A DNA stretch of 64,000 nt from Planctomycetota bacterium (lineage in GTDB: Bacteria > Planctomycetota > Planctomycetia > Planctomycetales > Planctomycetaceae). A model generated the notes under the pieces. It was not told the DNA's origin. It did not search any database and was given only the letters and a program-made list of their open reading frames with translations. A program made the position numbers and the translations under genes. Where the stretch lies: contig JAHZKX010000041.1 of NCBI GenBank assembly GCA_022600195.1, positions 1 through 64,000 on the forward strand, in the 5' to 3' direction. Each line of letters opens with the position of its first letter. Positions within the stretch are counted from its first letter, which is position 1. Below are positions 35,568 to 44,146 of this stretch, in pieces.

Positions 35568-36488
35568 TTATGTTTTCATAGCCACTCTCAGTTTCGCCGT
35601 TCGGCAACGTGGATTCACTCGTTGTTCCGCCTGCGTTGCTATCATTGGTTTCGCTGTTAAGTTTTTCCAGAGCGTCTTATTTTTAAAAGCCTGCTTCACC
35701 AGGCGATCCTCCAGAGAGTGAAAACTGATGATCGCAGCTCGGCCTCCCGCCTTCAGTACTTGTGGTAAAACAGAGTCCAACATGGTTTCTAATTGTTCGA
35801 GTTCCTGATTCGCTGCAATCCGTAACGCTTGAAAGACACGTGTTGCCGGATTCTTCCTGGCTGATGCCAATGCTTTGGAGGGAATGGCTTGCTCAACGGC
35901 TTTGATTAATTGAGCAGCCGATCGGATCGGTGATATTTTTCGCTGCTTGACAAGCTGGCTGGCAATTCGCTGGCTGAACCTTTCTTCGCCATATTTTTCC
36001 AAAATCTCACTCAATTCCGGTTCGGAAAGTGTTTCCAACAGTTTCCAGGCTGGAATCCCTGTTCTGGTATCAAACCGTAAATCTAACTCTCCCGTCGATT
36101 CAAATCCAAATCCGCGCGCGTCGTCTACCAATTGGTCCGAAGATAACCCCAGATCTAATAGAATTCGATCAATTTGATTCAATTGCAGTTCTTCCAAAAC
36201 TGCCGGAAGTGCTGCATAACTGGATTGCCTGAGATGACATTGCCCGCTCGGCAATTGATCACATCCTATTTGTTCTCTGGCAAATTTCAGCATCATCGCA
36301 TCTCGATCTAAACCTATTAAAGTTCCCTCTACACCAATTTTCTGCAGAATATGCTGGCTGTGACCGCCGGCTCCTACCGTTCCGTCAACAACTACCAAAC
36401 CGGGAGATAAATCTAATTGCTCAATAACTTCACGCAGCATGACCGGTAAATGGATCGGCCTTTTCTGATCACCGGACATACCTGGCAT
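35568..36488 (-). CDS. rsmH: RsmH (MraW), 16S rRNA C1402 N4-methyltransferase
   Basis: RsmH methylates C1402 of 16S rRNA using S-adenosylmethionine. The 306 residues match the family: IHLPVMLREVIEQLDLSPGL, the SAM-binding DGTVGAGGHS, LLDLGLSSDQLVDDARGFGF, RVFQALRIAANQELEQLETM and SFHSLEDRLVK. The N-terminal ATG is 36488; a second at 36479 is equally usable. It is the second gene of the dcw-type cluster, but 666 bp separate it from mraZ, far more than usual. Confidence 0.96.
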   Translation of the reverse strand: MPGMSGDQKRPIHLPVMLREVIEQLDLSPGLVVVDGTVGAGGHSQHILQKIGVEGTLIGLDRDAMMLKFAREQIGCDQLPSGQCHLRQSSYAALPAVLEELQLNQIDRILLDLGLSSDQLVDDARGFGFESTGELDLRFDTRTGIPAWKLLETLSEPELSEILEKYGEERFSQRIASQLVKQRKISPIRSAAQLIKAVEQAIPSKALASARKNPATRVFQALRIAANQELEQLETMLDSVLPQVLKAGGRAAIISFHSLEDRLVKQAFKNKTLWKNLTAKPMIATQAEQRVNPRCRTAKLRVAMKT

Positions 36489-37154
36489 TCACTTGGTAAC
36501 GATTCTAAATAAAATATTCCAGCACACATCGCACAGAGGAAATCTGTTCGACTGATAATTGAAATGATAATGGAATTAAGGGGGGTAGAGACTTTTGAAA
36601 TGAAACTCTGAGAGACTGCTGGCGACTCAAGTTGAAGAACCAAATTGAGACTCGAGCGTGGGAAGTCTAGAAAAATCTCGTTTTTTTGGCAAGATCAGAT
36701 AAAGATTTTTTGAAATGCAAAACAGCAAGGGGCCTAAGTCATTTTCCAGATCGAATTTAACGAAAGCAAGCCAACTCCAAACCGAATGGGATTCGTCGAG
36801 AATAGAGTCCAAACATCTCAAAAATCCAATCGAGTACTGAAATAATTCATCCCGATTGAGAAATCGAAACGGCCAAATCTGAGAAAATCTCACTTCTGTC
36901 CAATGTGGGAACCCTGAAGCCATCCGTCTCAAGCAGCATCCATTCCACTTGTATCAGGAGACGAACGACCGGTGGCCCAACCCAATATTCTGAGCACACG
37001 CAGGTGACTTCCATTTCACCTTCAATCCGCAAAGCCCGGCAGCCAGCGGAAGAGTTCCAATATTTCCTCCTTGAAAAATTCCCGATTTAGTGTTTGATAA
37101 CAGTTTTGTCACATTGGTAGTCATTCCCGTTCTGTTCCACAGTACGACAAATTT
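36489..37154. other. Unusually long non-coding gap between mraZ and rsmH
   Basis: 666 bases without a gene I can support. Short minus-strand frames (for example 36627-36932) have no ribosome-binding site or recognisable motif. The left part is purine-rich and AT-rich, with homopolymer runs. In most bacteria mraZ and rsmH are almost adjacent. The gap could hold an internal promoter for rsmH or a small RNA; a TGGTAG/CTACCA pair near 37117-37160 just after mraZ is a weak hairpin candidate. Confidence 0.5.
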
Positions 37155-37610
37155 CTACCAGGGCATTTGACCAAAGGCCTGAGAAGCCATCTCATCAAAA
37201 TGAGGCCCATGCTGGTTAAGATAGGTATTCCAACGCTCAATACTCCACAGCTCGGCATGGTCCTGAACTCCAATCAGCACCACTTCCTGCTTTGTTTCCA
37301 AGAGAGCCAGATCAGCCAAACGTTCGGGGATGCAGATACGTCCTTGTGAATCTACTTCCACTTTCTCTGCCCGTGAATAATAAAGGCGGAGATATTGAGC
37401 TGCCTCCGGTCCATTCTTGGAATACTCTTTTAATCGTTGTGCCTGCTGTTCAAATCCTTTCTCCGAAAAAAGCAACAAAGATGATTCAGTACCAGGTGCA
37501 ATGTAAATCTGAGTGAATTCTTTGTTGACAAGCTCTTCCTTGAGTCTTTTAGGGATCGCTAATCGACGTTTTCCATCCAAAATCTTGTTGAAAGTTCCCG
37601 TTAACGCCAT
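37155..37610 (-). CDS. mraZ: MraZ, transcriptional regulator of the division cluster
   Basis: MraZ binds direct repeats before its own gene and regulates the dcw operon. From the ATG at 37610 the protein has 151 residues, the family length. The two SpoVT/AbrB-like halves each carry the DxxxR signature: DGKRR in TFNKILDGKRRLAIPK and DSQGR in VEVDSQGRICIPERL. A longer frame to 37640 would start inside its own repeat site and is not preferred. It heads the division genes and has a promoter (37650-37677) and a MraZ box (37617-37639) directly upstream. Confidence 0.95.
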   Translation of the reverse strand: MALTGTFNKILDGKRRLAIPKRLKEELVNKEFTQIYIAPGTESSLLLFSEKGFEQQAQRLKEYSKNGPEAAQYLRLYYSRAEKVEVDSQGRICIPERLADLALLETKQEVVLIGVQDHAELWSIERWNTYLNQHGPHFDEMASQAFGQMPW

Positions 37611-37616
37611 TGATCC

Positions 37617-37639
37617 CCACTTGCCACCATTCTTCACCA
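37617..37639 (-). promoter_or_regulatory. MraZ box: three TGG direct repeats with 10-bp period
   Basis: On the minus strand TGG occurs at 37639, 37629 and 37619 exactly ten bases apart, giving TGGTGAAGAA, TGGTGGCAAG, TGGGGATCAA. The MraZ site known from E. coli and mycoplasmas is three TGGG/GTGG-type repeats spaced by 10 bp, so this fits autoregulation. It lies in the leader and ends at the start codon, covering the ribosome-binding region. Confidence 0.65.
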
Positions 37640-37649
37640 CAGAGTGATG

Positions 37650-37677
37650 AATTTATCAGGCAGAATCGAATCGTCAA
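37650..37677 (-). promoter_or_regulatory. Candidate mraZ promoter
   Basis: TTGACG (37677-37672) and TAAATT (37655-37650) are 16 bases apart on the minus strand. Transcription would start near 37643, just before the MraZ box, leaving a leader of about 33 nt. It is the only good -35/-10 pair seen in the 200 bases upstream. Confidence 0.5.
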
Positions 37678-37812
37678 GCACGATTGAAAGCCAAATCAAA
37701 AAAGAAAGAACTTGAATTGACCTAGATACTTATCACGATTGGAATTGGGAATTTTTAGATTTTTAAATTTTGTTTCCCAAAATCAATTTTGATGTCGAAA
37801 TTTTGTCGAATA

Positions 37813-38952
37813 TCAGTCATTTGATGTGAGAAGTTTCTCATAGATCTGCTCGTATTTCTGAGCAATTGAATCCCATGTAAACTCTTTTTTGACAGTATTT
37901 TGCGCATTTTCTGCCATCTTTTGAAATACGGCAGGACGCGAACTCAAATCCAGCAGCGCCTCAAGTATCTCTTTTGAACTGCCAGAGGCCACCAGCGTCC
38001 CCTGCTCCCCATCCTGAATCAATTCCGAAACACCATCCACGGCCGTCGAAATGACCGGTAAACCGGCAGCCATCGCTTCCAGAACGACGTTCGGCATCCC
38101 CTCCCATAAAGAAGGCAGCACCAGACAACTGGATGCTTTCATTAATTGAGGGATCTGAGATTGCCAGCCTGCAAAATGAATGCGTTTTGCACAAGCCAAT
38201 TGAGAAACATCCTGTTCTAACTCAACTCTCAACGGACCATCACCAACAAACAGCAGATGAAATTCAGTATTCTGCTCTGCGAACTGGTCAAAAGCGGTCA
38301 AAAGATTACCAGGTGCTTTCTGAGGATCAAGTCTTCCGACAAACAAGACAACTTTCGCGTCTGCAGGGATTCCCCAAAGACTTAAATCCATCGCTTCTGC
38401 AGAATCAAACAAATCGTAATCGACGCCATTGGGAATGACTGTCACTTTAGACTCCGAAAGCTTTCCGTGTTGAACAGAAAAGTCTGACACCGATTGACTG
38501 ACGCAGATATTTAGCTCCACCAGCCTGTTCGTCAAACGATCCAGTAGTAGATGTCCATTTTTCCTTTTTTCAGATACACGTATCCCCGATACAGTATGTT
38601 TGATTCCCGCCAGTCGTGCCGCAAACCTTCCAGCGAGATTGGCATGAAATAAGAATGTTTGCAGCAAAACCGGTTTTTGTGATTTGAGTTTTCGGGCAAG
38701 TCTCCAGATAATACGTACGTCCCAAGATAATTTGGCATCTAAAATCTCTGTCGGAATTCCTGCCTTTTCCAATTCATCAACAAGAGGCCCTGTGCCAGTC
38801 AGAGAGTAAACAACAGGATCCCAGCGCTCACGATTTAACCGCTTCACAATTTGAACCAGCGCACGTTCTGCCCCACCGGGCTGTAGTCCGGTAATACAAA
38901 ACGCAATCGGAGTGGGAGATTTTCGGTTCGTCAACAGTCGATTCTCTCTCAA
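37813..38952 (-). CDS. GT4-type glycosyltransferase
   Basis: A 379-residue family-1/4 glycosyltransferase of the GT-B fold. The N-terminal acceptor domain begins IAFCITGLQPGGAERALVQI, the GGAE motif of this family. The C-terminal nucleotide-sugar domain has VVLFVGRLDPQKAPGNLLTA, LLFVGDGPLRVELEQDV, the SSCLVLPSLWEGMPNVVLEA retaining-GT signature (E-x7-E) and VDGVSELIQDGEQGTLV. It likely transfers a sugar to a lipid or glycan in polysaccharide or glycolipid synthesis; the acceptor cannot be told. It stands alone, 202 bp upstream of mraZ on the same strand. Confidence 0.9.
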   Translation of the reverse strand: MRENRLLTNRKSPTPIAFCITGLQPGGAERALVQIVKRLNRERWDPVVYSLTGTGPLVDELEKAGIPTEILDAKLSWDVRIIWRLARKLKSQKPVLLQTFLFHANLAGRFAARLAGIKHTVSGIRVSEKRKNGHLLLDRLTNRLVELNICVSQSVSDFSVQHGKLSESKVTVIPNGVDYDLFDSAEAMDLSLWGIPADAKVVLFVGRLDPQKAPGNLLTAFDQFAEQNTEFHLLFVGDGPLRVELEQDVSQLACAKRIHFAGWQSQIPQLMKASSCLVLPSLWEGMPNVVLEAMAAGLPVISTAVDGVSELIQDGEQGTLVASGSSKEILEALLDLSSRPAVFQKMAENAQNTVKKEFTWDSIAQKYEQIYEKLLTSND

Positions 38953-39174
38953 GGCAACAAATAGTCAGCAAACTTCCTGTTTTATCAGTCATGACCTGAA
39001 TTCTATTGTTCGAAGGCTGAAATTATCGACAAGCTTAGATTCCGAAAATGTGTTTAATATGCTAAGAGAAAATAAAAATCTTCGTTAAAATCCGCCATTT
39101 ACAGTAATTTCAGACATAATTTGAGCAGATCACTCCAAACTCGATGGAAGTCTCATAATCTAGAAACCCACCAG

Positions 39175-40230
39175 ATGACCGAATTGAATCACTTCAACTA
39201 CGAACTTCCTCCGGAATTAATTGCCACCGAACCCTCAGAGCAGCGTGATCAATCTCGACTGCTGGTTCTGGATCGCCAGTCACAAACGATCAGCCATAGT
39301 TCGATTTCCGATCTTCCAAACTTTCTGGCGCCGGGAGATTGCCTGGTCCTGAATGATACGCGCGTGCTCTCTGCCCGCTTATTTGGTGTGAGAACAGCAA
39401 CGGGCGGAAAGTGGGAAGGTCTCTATCTGGGGTCTAACGACACTGGACAATGGAAGTTAATGAGTAAAACAAGAGGCAAGCTGGTACCGGGAGAAATCAT
39501 CGAACTGAAACCCGCTCATCAACGCGCGTTACAAAAACGAATCTCGCTCAAGTTGGAATCTAAAGATACAGAAGGCTATTGGACCGCGACGCTCCAGTCT
39601 GACGAAGACCATCATACACTTCTTGAACATTTCGGAACGATGCCCCTCCCTCCCTATATGCGCAGGGAACTGGCGACAGATGAAGACCGGGAACGTTACC
39701 AGACCGTGTACGCCAACCAACCCGGAGCCGTCGCAGCTCCAACAGCCGGCCTGCATTTTACACCGGCCCTGTTAGAGCGCTGTAAGCAAAAAGGGATTGG
39801 CATTGCGAAAGTCACTTTGCATGTCGGCATTGGAACCTTTAAACCGATCTCCACTGAAACTTTGGAAGAGCACAAAATGCATTCCGAATGGTGTGAATTG
39901 TCGAAAGAATCTGCGGAACAGCTCAACACAACCCGAAAAAATGGAGGCAGAATTGTTTCCGTAGGTACTACCAGTGTCCGGACTCTGGAATCGGTTGCCC
40001 GTGAAGGCGCGCTCAAAGCCTGGAGCGGTGAAACAGATATTTTCATCTACCCACCATACCAGTTCCAGGTTGTCGATTGCCTGCTGACAAATTTTCATTT
40101 GCCAAAATCAACACTGCTGGTTCTGGTCAGCGCCTTTGCCGGTACCGAATTAATTCGCCAGGCCTACGAAAAAGCTGTAGAAGCCAAATACCGCTTCTAC
40201 AGCTATGGTGACGCCATGTTAATTTTGTAG
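39175..40230 (+). CDS. queA: QueA, tRNA queuosine synthesis enzyme
   Basis: S-adenosylmethionine:tRNA ribosyltransferase-isomerase, which builds epoxyqueuosine on tRNA. From the ATG at 39175 it has 351 residues; a TTG frame 54 bases upstream is not preferred because family proteins begin near FNYELPPELIATEPSEQRDQ. Other signatures are DCLVLNDTRVLSARLFG, LPPYMRRELATDEDRERYQT, VAAPTAGLHFTPALLERC, HVGIGTFKPI and the C-terminal NFHLPKSTLLVLVSAFAG. There is no strong ribosome-binding site. It is divergent from the glycosyltransferase and convergent with the next gene, 10 bp apart. Confidence 0.96.
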   Translation: MTELNHFNYELPPELIATEPSEQRDQSRLLVLDRQSQTISHSSISDLPNFLAPGDCLVLNDTRVLSARLFGVRTATGGKWEGLYLGSNDTGQWKLMSKTRGKLVPGEIIELKPAHQRALQKRISLKLESKDTEGYWTATLQSDEDHHTLLEHFGTMPLPPYMRRELATDEDRERYQTVYANQPGAVAAPTAGLHFTPALLERCKQKGIGIAKVTLHVGIGTFKPISTETLEEHKMHSEWCELSKESAEQLNTTRKNGGRIVSVGTTSVRTLESVAREGALKAWSGETDIFIYPPYQFQVVDCLLTNFHLPKSTLLVLVSAFAGTELIRQAYEKAVEAKYRFYSYGDAMLIL

Positions 40231-40240
40231 CTCAAAAAAA

Positions 40241-43200
40241 CTACTGAGGTTTGGCAATTTCTTTGGGGACCTGCCCGCCCAGATAACGCCAGTTTTTGAT
40301 AAACGAAATCAAATCGGCCATCTGTTGCGGATTGATCGTTTTTTCCAGGCCGACAGGCATTAAAGAAACGCCATTGGATTTCATTTCTTCAATTTCTTCC
40401 TTGAGCACCGTAATTGTTTTTCCTTCAGGTTGCTTCAATGTGATCGCAGAACCACTATCGGAAGAAATGACTCCAGTATGAACCACTCCATCAATCGTGA
40501 TGATCGTGTAGCTGAAGAAATTCGCATCGATGGCCCGGTTGGGATCGAGAATATTCGTCAGTAAATACTCGGGAGTTTTCGTGCGTGAATCTCCAATATC
40601 AGGTGCGACATTCACGCCGACATCTCCAATTTTATGACAGGTGACACAGTTCTTAACAAAAACCTGTTTGCCATGTAGTGGATTGGCCTTCAACTTCAGT
40701 GATTTCTGATAGGCGGCAAGAATTTTTTGACGGTCTGCTGGAATCGCAGCAGCAAATAACGCTGCTGCGCGTTTCTTGATTTTAGCATCACGGTGGCGTG
40801 ATAATCGAGTCGAACGCGAGGGACCCAGTTCAGAAATTTTAACCTGATCCTTTTCAATTGCATCCAGTAACAAGTTGGTTCGATTCAAATTTGACAGCAT
40901 CGCATCCAGAATCGCGCGTCGCATGCCGGGAGTTTGTTTGGCAAATCCCTTCATCAGAACAACGCCAATCTGATTCTCTGAATAGGGACTGATTGCACCA
41001 ATGGCTGCAATTTTAATTGCCTGTGAGGGATTGTCCTGAATTAAAGAAAGCAGTGTCTTACCACTCGCCTCGAAACCAACAAATCTTAAGACGCCGATCG
41101 CACTTAGTTTTTGAGCAAGTGGAGTTTGGGGATCAGCAGCAGCATCGACAATTTTCTGATAGAAGGCTTTTAACTTCTCTTGATCAGCCGAAGATAGACC
41201 TTTTTGGTATTGTAAAATCGATTTACCTCGGCGTGCCAAACTCGTCCCCAACCCTTCAAATCCGGCAACCTGAAGCGCCAGATATTGATTGGTATCCAGA
41301 CCGGAGATCAACGAAAGTGCTTCCTGAATTTCATCTGCTTTGAGACGCGGACCAATCACAGCAGCCATTTCCCGAATTGCATCGGGAATTCCTGGTTGAC
41401 TGGATTGTTTCTTGCCTTTTGTTGTGAGCTGATCCAGAAACGATTTGAAGATCGCTACCGTATTTTCTGGGGTAGAAGACAGAACAGCCGCACGCGTCCA
41501 GGAATCATTGGCTCCATTAAGCATTAGTTTTGCCAGCGGGGCAACCATTGATGATGCATCGTTTGCTTCACCCAGACTGATCGCCAATTGAAATCGCAGT
41601 CGGCCATCCGCAGAATCAACAAGCGAAAGAACCTCTTTTTTCAGTTCTGCATTTTTTGACAATCGTGGTTCGCTTAATCGAACAGCCTGCCCTCTCACTC
41701 GTTGAGATTTATCTTTCAATGCCGTTTTCAATATAGAATCACTTAATTTCCCCAGTCCTTCCAATGCCCACAACGCATGAATTCGGGCCTGTTCCACTTT
41801 TCCACTGGAAACCAGTTGTTCTAATTGAGGCGAGAGCGAAGCGTCCTGTCGTTCAAAAATCAGACGAGCAGCCGTTTCGCGCTGCCAGGCATTTTGCGAA
41901 GACAGTGCTGAGACTAATTGTTGCGGAGTCGCATCTTTCAATGCCGTATAAACGCTTTTGTCAATTTTGGAATTCTTGGGAACAATGCGATAAATGCGCC
42001 CGCGATCGATGCCATCATTCAGATCTGAACGTTCTTTTAATTCCACGGGCATAAACTGGGGATGCTCGATCACTGCGCGATATATATCACACAGGTACAA
42101 TGCACCATCGGGACCATTGGCCATATTTACAGGGCGGAACCACTCATCACGACTGGCAATAAACTCAACCTGATCACGACCGTACTTCGAATCATAAGTA
42201 GCTCCCATCGGCGTCAAAATATCACGATGAACCAGATTCGCCGTCGGTTCGCAAGTCAGACTGTTCCCATAAAAACCCTTGGGAAACAGGCCCCCTCGAT
42301 AAATCGTCACGCCACACGCAGCTGTGAACTGCCCCGCATGTAGCGTGGATGTCGTCCAGGGGCGACTGATGGCATACACGCGGGAATCTTCACCATCTGT
42401 AGAGACATCATGATAAACAGACTTCACCGCCAGATAGGGGTTCCGCTTGAGATAACGATTTTCCAGAACGATATGTTTATTCGGATTCCGGTTCGTACAG
42501 ACAAAACGGTTTCCATAATCATCAAAAGTCAAACCAAACTGACCAATTCCCGATATCGATTCGTAATGTCCGGTTTGTGGATGAAAACGAAAATCGAGAC
42601 CATTAATCGGAACCTGTTTTGCTTTTTTCTTCCATTCGGGATGTGTGGAAATGACCGATCCACCACGCAATCCATTGGAAATATAAATGTGATTGTCCAA
42701 ACCCAATGTAGGATGATTTGCTCGCAGCTGAGAGTTATCTTCTTTAAAACCGGTGAACCATGTTTCCACGATGTCGGCTTTGTCATCACCGTTTGTATCT
42801 TTCATAAACTGAACTTTACCCGCCAGAGTAACGATCAATCCCCCTTTCCAGGGCTGGACACCGGTGGCAAATAATAACTTGTCTGCAAAAACTGATGCGG
42901 TTTCGTAGAAACCATCCTGATCCTTGTCACGCAGTAATTTGATGCGGCTTTTAGGCGATTCACCAGGTTTGGGGCCGTGTGGGTAATCAGTCATTTCCAC
43001 AACCCACAGCACACCAGTCTCATCAAACGCCACAGCGACCGGGTTGATGACATTGGGTTCCGACGCCACAACCTGCATTTCGAAATCAGGATGCACCACA
43101 GTCTGTTTTAATGATTCAGCAGGAGATAAAGGCGACTTGGGTATCTCTTTTGACTTTTCAGCGGCTTGAGCAAATGACAGGCTCACACCGATCGCCAGCA

Positions 43201-43300
43201 ATAATCCCACCCATCTCAGACGAGAATAAATTGTTCCTGAAACTAAATCATTCTGTCCTGCGGGACGTTGTTTCAATACTAGAATCTTAGTTCGTTTCAT
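40241..43300 (-). CDS. PVC-type membrane-bound dehydrogenase-like protein with HEAT repeats and cytochrome c domain
   Basis: A 1019-residue secreted protein common in planctomycetes. A basic N-terminus and hydrophobic segment (WVGLLLAIGVSLSFAQAAE) suggest a signal peptide. The first half (about 60-440) is a propeller-like domain with PDGALYLCDIYRAVIEHPQF. HEAT-like helical repeats follow (about 460-860). The C-terminal haem domain has CxxCH in NCVTCHKIGDVGVNVAPDIG, then NILDPNRAIDANFFSYTI. The family is thought to oxidise sugars or alcohols in the periplasm, but substrates are mostly unknown. A 12-bp palindrome lies just upstream. Confidence 0.9.
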   Translation of the reverse strand: MKRTKILVLKQRPAGQNDLVSGTIYSRLRWVGLLLAIGVSLSFAQAAEKSKEIPKSPLSPAESLKQTVVHPDFEMQVVASEPNVINPVAVAFDETGVLWVVEMTDYPHGPKPGESPKSRIKLLRDKDQDGFYETASVFADKLLFATGVQPWKGGLIVTLAGKVQFMKDTNGDDKADIVETWFTGFKEDNSQLRANHPTLGLDNHIYISNGLRGGSVISTHPEWKKKAKQVPINGLDFRFHPQTGHYESISGIGQFGLTFDDYGNRFVCTNRNPNKHIVLENRYLKRNPYLAVKSVYHDVSTDGEDSRVYAISRPWTTSTLHAGQFTAACGVTIYRGGLFPKGFYGNSLTCEPTANLVHRDILTPMGATYDSKYGRDQVEFIASRDEWFRPVNMANGPDGALYLCDIYRAVIEHPQFMPVELKERSDLNDGIDRGRIYRIVPKNSKIDKSVYTALKDATPQQLVSALSSQNAWQRETAARLIFERQDASLSPQLEQLVSSGKVEQARIHALWALEGLGKLSDSILKTALKDKSQRVRGQAVRLSEPRLSKNAELKKEVLSLVDSADGRLRFQLAISLGEANDASSMVAPLAKLMLNGANDSWTRAAVLSSTPENTVAIFKSFLDQLTTKGKKQSSQPGIPDAIREMAAVIGPRLKADEIQEALSLISGLDTNQYLALQVAGFEGLGTSLARRGKSILQYQKGLSSADQEKLKAFYQKIVDAAADPQTPLAQKLSAIGVLRFVGFEASGKTLLSLIQDNPSQAIKIAAIGAISPYSENQIGVVLMKGFAKQTPGMRRAILDAMLSNLNRTNLLLDAIEKDQVKISELGPSRSTRLSRHRDAKIKKRAAALFAAAIPADRQKILAAYQKSLKLKANPLHGKQVFVKNCVTCHKIGDVGVNVAPDIGDSRTKTPEYLLTNILDPNRAIDANFFSYTIITIDGVVHTGVISSDSGSAITLKQPEGKTITVLKEEIEEMKSNGVSLMPVGLEKTINPQQMADLISFIKNWRYLGGQVPKEIAKPQ

Positions 43301-43659
43301 GTTTGATCACCGTGTTGATACAGTCCTAATTCTGGTTTAAACCACTACACCATCTTGTTCAGCGTTATTCTATCGTAACCGACACACTGAGGATTCTCTA
43401 TCTCACCCAAAGCATGTTTTGAGGAATCTGCTGAATTTATTAACAATCTTTACGTTTAACAGCCCCCAGTGCAATTAACGCTGGCAAACTGTTTTGATTT
43501 TTCCATTCCTTCACCATCTATTTTGGTAATTCATGATCTCAAAAGATCAAATGGGTTTCATGTCTCTCGGAAAATTGTTTACTCTGAGGGATATCTATTT
43601 GAAATTACAAATGACGTATGAATGCTTATCAGAAGATCTATTTTTTTTAAAAGTGAACT
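43301..43659. other. Divergent gap with a 12-bp palindrome near the haem-protein gene
   Basis: 359 bases between two divergent genes. The perfect palindrome TGGTTTAAACCA lies at 43333-43344, about 33 bases upstream of the haem-protein start, where an operator could act. A GATCT/AGATC pair (near 43535-43550) is a second small dyad. No convincing coding frame is present; a plus-strand frame from 43533 runs into the next gene in another phase. Confidence 0.5.
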
Positions 43660-44136
43660 ATGCAGTCTTTCAGTCTGGTTTTAATTCGATTCTGTTTATC
43701 AGCCTGGGTTGGCGCGGCTGTGATCTTTGTCATTACCGGTGTTCAGGATGTGACTTTTAAGCAATTTGACTCTTTGGTAAGAGATCAACTCATTTCGTTA
43801 CACTTCCCCGTCTATTATACGATGGCCTGGGTCTTATTAGTGGGATCAATTCTGGGAGGTTTGGGAATACGAAAGATCAAAGAGATTTCTCACCGCAGAT
43901 CCAATCTCATTTTTTGTCTGGTTGTGATCATTCTGGGTCTCAGCCTGATCGACTACTTCTGGATCTATTCTCCATTGGAATCAATGATCACTCCTCCCGG
44001 AAGCCCGCGCCCTGCAGAGTTCAGGTCCTACCACCAGGCTTCCAAATACATAAACTGCCTCAATATTCTGTTAACGGTGGTTGCTGCTATTCTGGTGAAT
44101 CTGCCAGTGAAAAACCGGGACCAGACCGACGCTTAA
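43660..44136 (+). CDS. Small four-helix membrane protein, DUF4149-like
   Basis: A 158-residue protein with four hydrophobic helices (VLIRFCLSAWVGAAVIFVIT, YYTMAWVLLVGSILGGLGI, LIFCLVVIILGLSLIDYFWI and LNILLTVVAAILVNLP). The layout and the W-x-G motif in the first helix, with FHQASK/YHQASKYINCLN before the last helix, resemble DUF4149 proteins, whose function is unknown. It may be more distantly related. It is convergent with hemA, only 10 bp apart. Confidence 0.6.
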   Translation: MQSFSLVLIRFCLSAWVGAAVIFVITGVQDVTFKQFDSLVRDQLISLHFPVYYTMAWVLLVGSILGGLGIRKIKEISHRRSNLIFCLVVIILGLSLIDYFWIYSPLESMITPPGSPRPAEFRSYHQASKYINCLNILLTVVAAILVNLPVKNRDQTDA

Positions 44137-44146
44137 AAGAACTCGA

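Noticed and set aside
36627-36932. 101-codon minus-strand frame in the mraZ-rsmH gap
   Set aside because: Trp/Phe-rich sequence without ribosome-binding site or family similarity that I can see; kept as non-coding.
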